A DNA stretch of 64,000 nt, taken from assembly GCF_000427425.1 (NCBI RefSeq), contig NZ_KE386494.1, positions 928,524-992,523 of the forward strand, given 5' to 3'. Position numbers and translations under genes: made by a program. Below, in pieces: positions 61,934-64,000 of this stretch; positions within the stretch are counted from its first letter, which is position 1; each line of letters starts with the position of its first letter. Under the pieces are notes generated by a model. It was not told the DNA's origin. It saw nothing but the letters and a program-made list of their open reading frames with translations, and searched no databases. The stretch comes from Caldanaerobius polysaccharolyticus DSM 13641. GTDB lineage: Bacteria; Bacillota; Thermoanaerobacteria; Thermoanaerobacterales; Caldanaerobiaceae.

Positions 61934-63709
61934 TTATTCTTTTACAATGGGAAGCCATATCTCAACAGTCGTACCGACCTCCAGCTCGCTCTCTATATGC
62001 AAGCCGTATTCTTTGCCAAAAAACAACTGTATCCTCTCATGGACATTTTTTATCCCTATACCAGAACCCCGTTTGCCTTCTGTCTGGTATTCTAAGATAT
62101 TTTTTAAAATCTCAGGCTTTATGCCAAGGCCATTGTCACGGACTACGTATAATAGTTTATTATCCACAATTTGGGCAGATACTTTTATAAAGCCTTCATC
62201 TACCATGTTTTCGATGCCATGATATATAGAATTCTCAATTATTGGCTGTAAAATCAATTTTAAAGTTCTACACTCAAGGGCCTCGGGCTGGGCTTGGATT
62301 TCAAACCTGAACTTGTCTTTATACCTTATCTTCTGAATGGTCAGGTAGCTTCTGGCGTATTCAAGTTCTTCTCTTACGGTAATTATATTTTTGCCTTTGC
62401 TTATACTTATCCTAAAAAACCTGGCCAGTGCTGTCACCATTTGTATGACTTCATCCATCTTCCCATTCTCTGCCATCCAAACGATTGAGTCCAATGTGTT
62501 GTACAAAAAGTGAGGATTTATCTGCGCCTGAAGCGCGCTCAACTCGCTTTTCCTTTTTTGTTCTTCCTCAAGCACTATTTGGCTCATAAGGTGCTTGATC
62601 TTTGAAACCATCAAATTAAAAGCTCTCGACAGCTGCGCTATTTCATTTTCACCTTTAACCTCAAGATGTACATCAAAATTTTCTTTTTCAATCATTTTCA
62701 TGCAGTCTTCTAAGCGCTTCATGGGGCGAAATATTTTTTTAAAGATCAGGACAGAGCTAAGAATCACAAAAAATAAGGCTAAAACTACCGCAAAAACAAT
62801 AAATCTGCTAACTTCTTTTTTGGTCGTTATCAATTCATCCATGTACGATACACCTATTATTTTCCACCTGGTGTACGCAACCGTTCTTACAATAACCAGG
62901 CGTTTTTCACCGTTTATTCTTTCTAAATAGCTACCATCAGGATGACTTGCAAAGTTCATATTATTTTTTCTGCTCAATTCTAAATGATTTAATTGTTGCG
63001 GAGGTTTGTAAATCATGTTGCCACCAGAGTCTATTATATAAATATAGCTTCTTTTGCCGAGATTCACCATCTGGCATAAACGGTCTATTGTTCTAAAATT
63101 CATATCCAGCAACAGGACTCCATTCATCCTCCGCCCTTTTCTTTCAAAGGTGACACCTCTGCTCAGCGATATCACCCAGCTGCGCTGCCCTTCAAAAAGG
63201 TCCTGAACATGCGGTGGAGAAAAATAGTAGTTGCCAAAATTCTCTAGAGCCAGATTAAACCAATTTTGATTTTGCACATTGGATCCCGCTTTAAGCTTGG
63301 AAAACGGCGTTGCCAATAAAAGTTCTCCTTTATCCGAAAAAACCGCAATGGTAACTATGTCATCTTTTGAATTCAGTATCACATTCATCTGGTCTAACAA
63401 TTTGCTATTAGGGAAATCCTCTCCTACACTTAGCTGATTACTTATGGTGTTGGATATATATATCATGTCTTTAATGTAATACTCAAAATTTAAATTAACT
63501 TCTTCCAAAACCTGTCTGAAATTAAATATCATATCTTGCTCTGTTACCTGCAAAAATTTATCATATAGCACAAATCCCACGAACAACATACCCATAAACG
63601 CAATTAAAGCGAATGAAAATGTAATTATAAATTGCATACTTCTTACTTTAATTTCTTTAAATACATTCACAAATACGCTTTTAATGTATTCAAAAACCCT
63701 ATCTCTCAA
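61934..63709 (-). CDS. YesM-type sensor histidine kinase
   Basis: 591-residue membrane kinase. Two membrane helices (FIITFSFALIAFMGMLFVGF, and FIVFAVVLALFFVILSSVLI near residue 305) flank a Cache-type sensor. HAMP follows, then the His_kinase motif LQAQINPHFLYNTLDSIVWM (phospho-His) and HATPase with ILQPIIENSIYHGIEN, VRDNGLGIKPE and GIGIKNVHERI. Such kinases sense a sugar or sugar-bound protein outside. TTG at 63709 overlaps the regulator gene by 4 bp, so translation is coupled. Confidence 0.93.
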   Translation of the reverse strand: MRDRVFEYIKSVFVNVFKEIKVRSMQFIITFSFALIAFMGMLFVGFVLYDKFLQVTEQDMIFNFRQVLEEVNLNFEYYIKDMIYISNTISNQLSVGEDFPNSKLLDQMNVILNSKDDIVTIAVFSDKGELLLATPFSKLKAGSNVQNQNWFNLALENFGNYYFSPPHVQDLFEGQRSWVISLSRGVTFERKGRRMNGVLLLDMNFRTIDRLCQMVNLGKRSYIYIIDSGGNMIYKPPQQLNHLELSRKNNMNFASHPDGSYLERINGEKRLVIVRTVAYTRWKIIGVSYMDELITTKKEVSRFIVFAVVLALFFVILSSVLIFKKIFRPMKRLEDCMKMIEKENFDVHLEVKGENEIAQLSRAFNLMVSKIKHLMSQIVLEEEQKRKSELSALQAQINPHFLYNTLDSIVWMAENGKMDEVIQMVTALARFFRISISKGKNIITVREELEYARSYLTIQKIRYKDKFRFEIQAQPEALECRTLKLILQPIIENSIYHGIENMVDEGFIKVSAQIVDNKLLYVVRDNGLGIKPEILKNILEYQTEGKRGSGIGIKNVHERIQLFFGKEYGLHIESELEVGTTVEIWLPIVKE

Positions 63710-64000
63710 TTTTCAACACCTGCAATTTCCCCATTAGCTGAATTTCTGTACTCTGTTGGAGACATACCCACGTATTTTTTAAAACTATAGCTAAAATAAT
63801 TGGGCTCAGGATAGCCGACTTTTTCGGCAATTTCAAACACCTTCATATTTGTGGTTTTTAAAAGCTCTTTTGCAACGTTCATTCTAATTTGTAATAAATA
63901 ATTCATATATGTCATTTTTGTCTCTTTTTTGAATATAAAACTGAAATAGGTAGGACTTATGTGGAGAAATTTACAGATTTTATCAATAGTTATATCGCTT
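63706..64000 (-). CDS. YesN-type response regulator, C-terminal AraC domain (5' end off window)
   Basis: Only the last 97 codons are in the window; the frame is open to base 64000. It contains the two helix-turn-helices of AraC family proteins: ITIDKICKFLHISPTYFSFI, then MKVFEIAEKVGYPEPNYFSY and FKKYVGMSPTEYRN. The receiver domain would lie beyond the edge. It pairs with the kinase gene it overlaps and probably activates the mgl operon through the tandem sites at 61864-61893. Confidence 0.9.
   Translation of the reverse strand, partial: SDITIDKICKFLHISPTYFSFIFKKETKMTYMNYLLQIRMNVAKELLKTTNMKVFEIAEKVGYPEPNYFSYSFKKYVGMSPTEYRNSANGEIAGVEN

Overview
The window looks like the chromosome of a low-to-moderate G+C Firmicute, probably an anaerobic clostridium of the Thermoanaerobacterales type. 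The reasons are a WalRK operon with yycH/yycI, DnaD and DnaC-like primosome genes, strong AGGAGG ribosome sites with frequent GTG/TTG starts, a 2x[4Fe-4S] aldo/keto reductase and a DUF1284 protein. The species cannot be fixed from sequence alone. No CRISPR array and no rRNA were seen.

Left part (1-18.8 kb). A carbohydrate operon on the minus strand (1-8077) has two VOC-fold proteins, a binding protein, two permeases, an SDR, a Gfo/Idh oxidoreductase, a TIM-barrel isomerase and an alpha-L-fucosidase. A LacI regulator sits just upstream, and three related 14-bp palindromes are the likely operators. After tRNA-Arg(CCU) comes a plus-strand amino-acid ABC operon whose binding-protein gene is frameshifted. 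Then come an FAD oxidoreductase, DedA, a UbiA-type prenyltransferase, a zinc-ribbon protein, a decayed MFS gene and a DUF1232 protein. Between 17.21 and 18.77 kb lies a small decayed segment with a frameshifted PemK/MazF toxin gene, a row of hairpins and a broken unknown gene. It is bounded by a 21-bp near-repeat of the 3' end of rlmH, the classical SCC attachment site.

Middle part (18.7-35 kb). The cell-envelope stress operon runs walR-walK-(Ig-like secreted protein)-yycH-yycI-murA-walJ-htrA-rlmH on the minus strand, preceded by a gluzincin-like protein. It is followed by an M23 endopeptidase, dnaD-dnaC (plus strand), an M1 peptidase, tRNA-Lys and tRNA-Asp, and an aldo/keto reductase.

Defence island (34.9-50.4 kb, minus strand). 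The order brxF-brxC-pglXI-brxHII-pglZ-brxA is a complete type 3 BREX operon. An IS200/IS605-like IscB element (intact RuvC+HNH nuclease, predicted omega-RNA, identical end hairpins) has landed at the brxC stop codon. A hicB antitoxin with only the tail of hicA lies between it and pglXI. Downstream of brxA are a small basic protein, a MntA-HepT toxin-antitoxin pair and a truncated micro-ORF.

Right part (50.4-64 kb). An SLH-anchored HtrA-like protease, a ClC channel, RNase Z, purA, an FAD oxidoreductase, a Mgl-type sugar ABC operon, and a YesM/YesN two-component system cut by the window end. All three ABC binding-protein genes in the window are followed by a perfect hairpin without a U-run, before the next gene of the operon.
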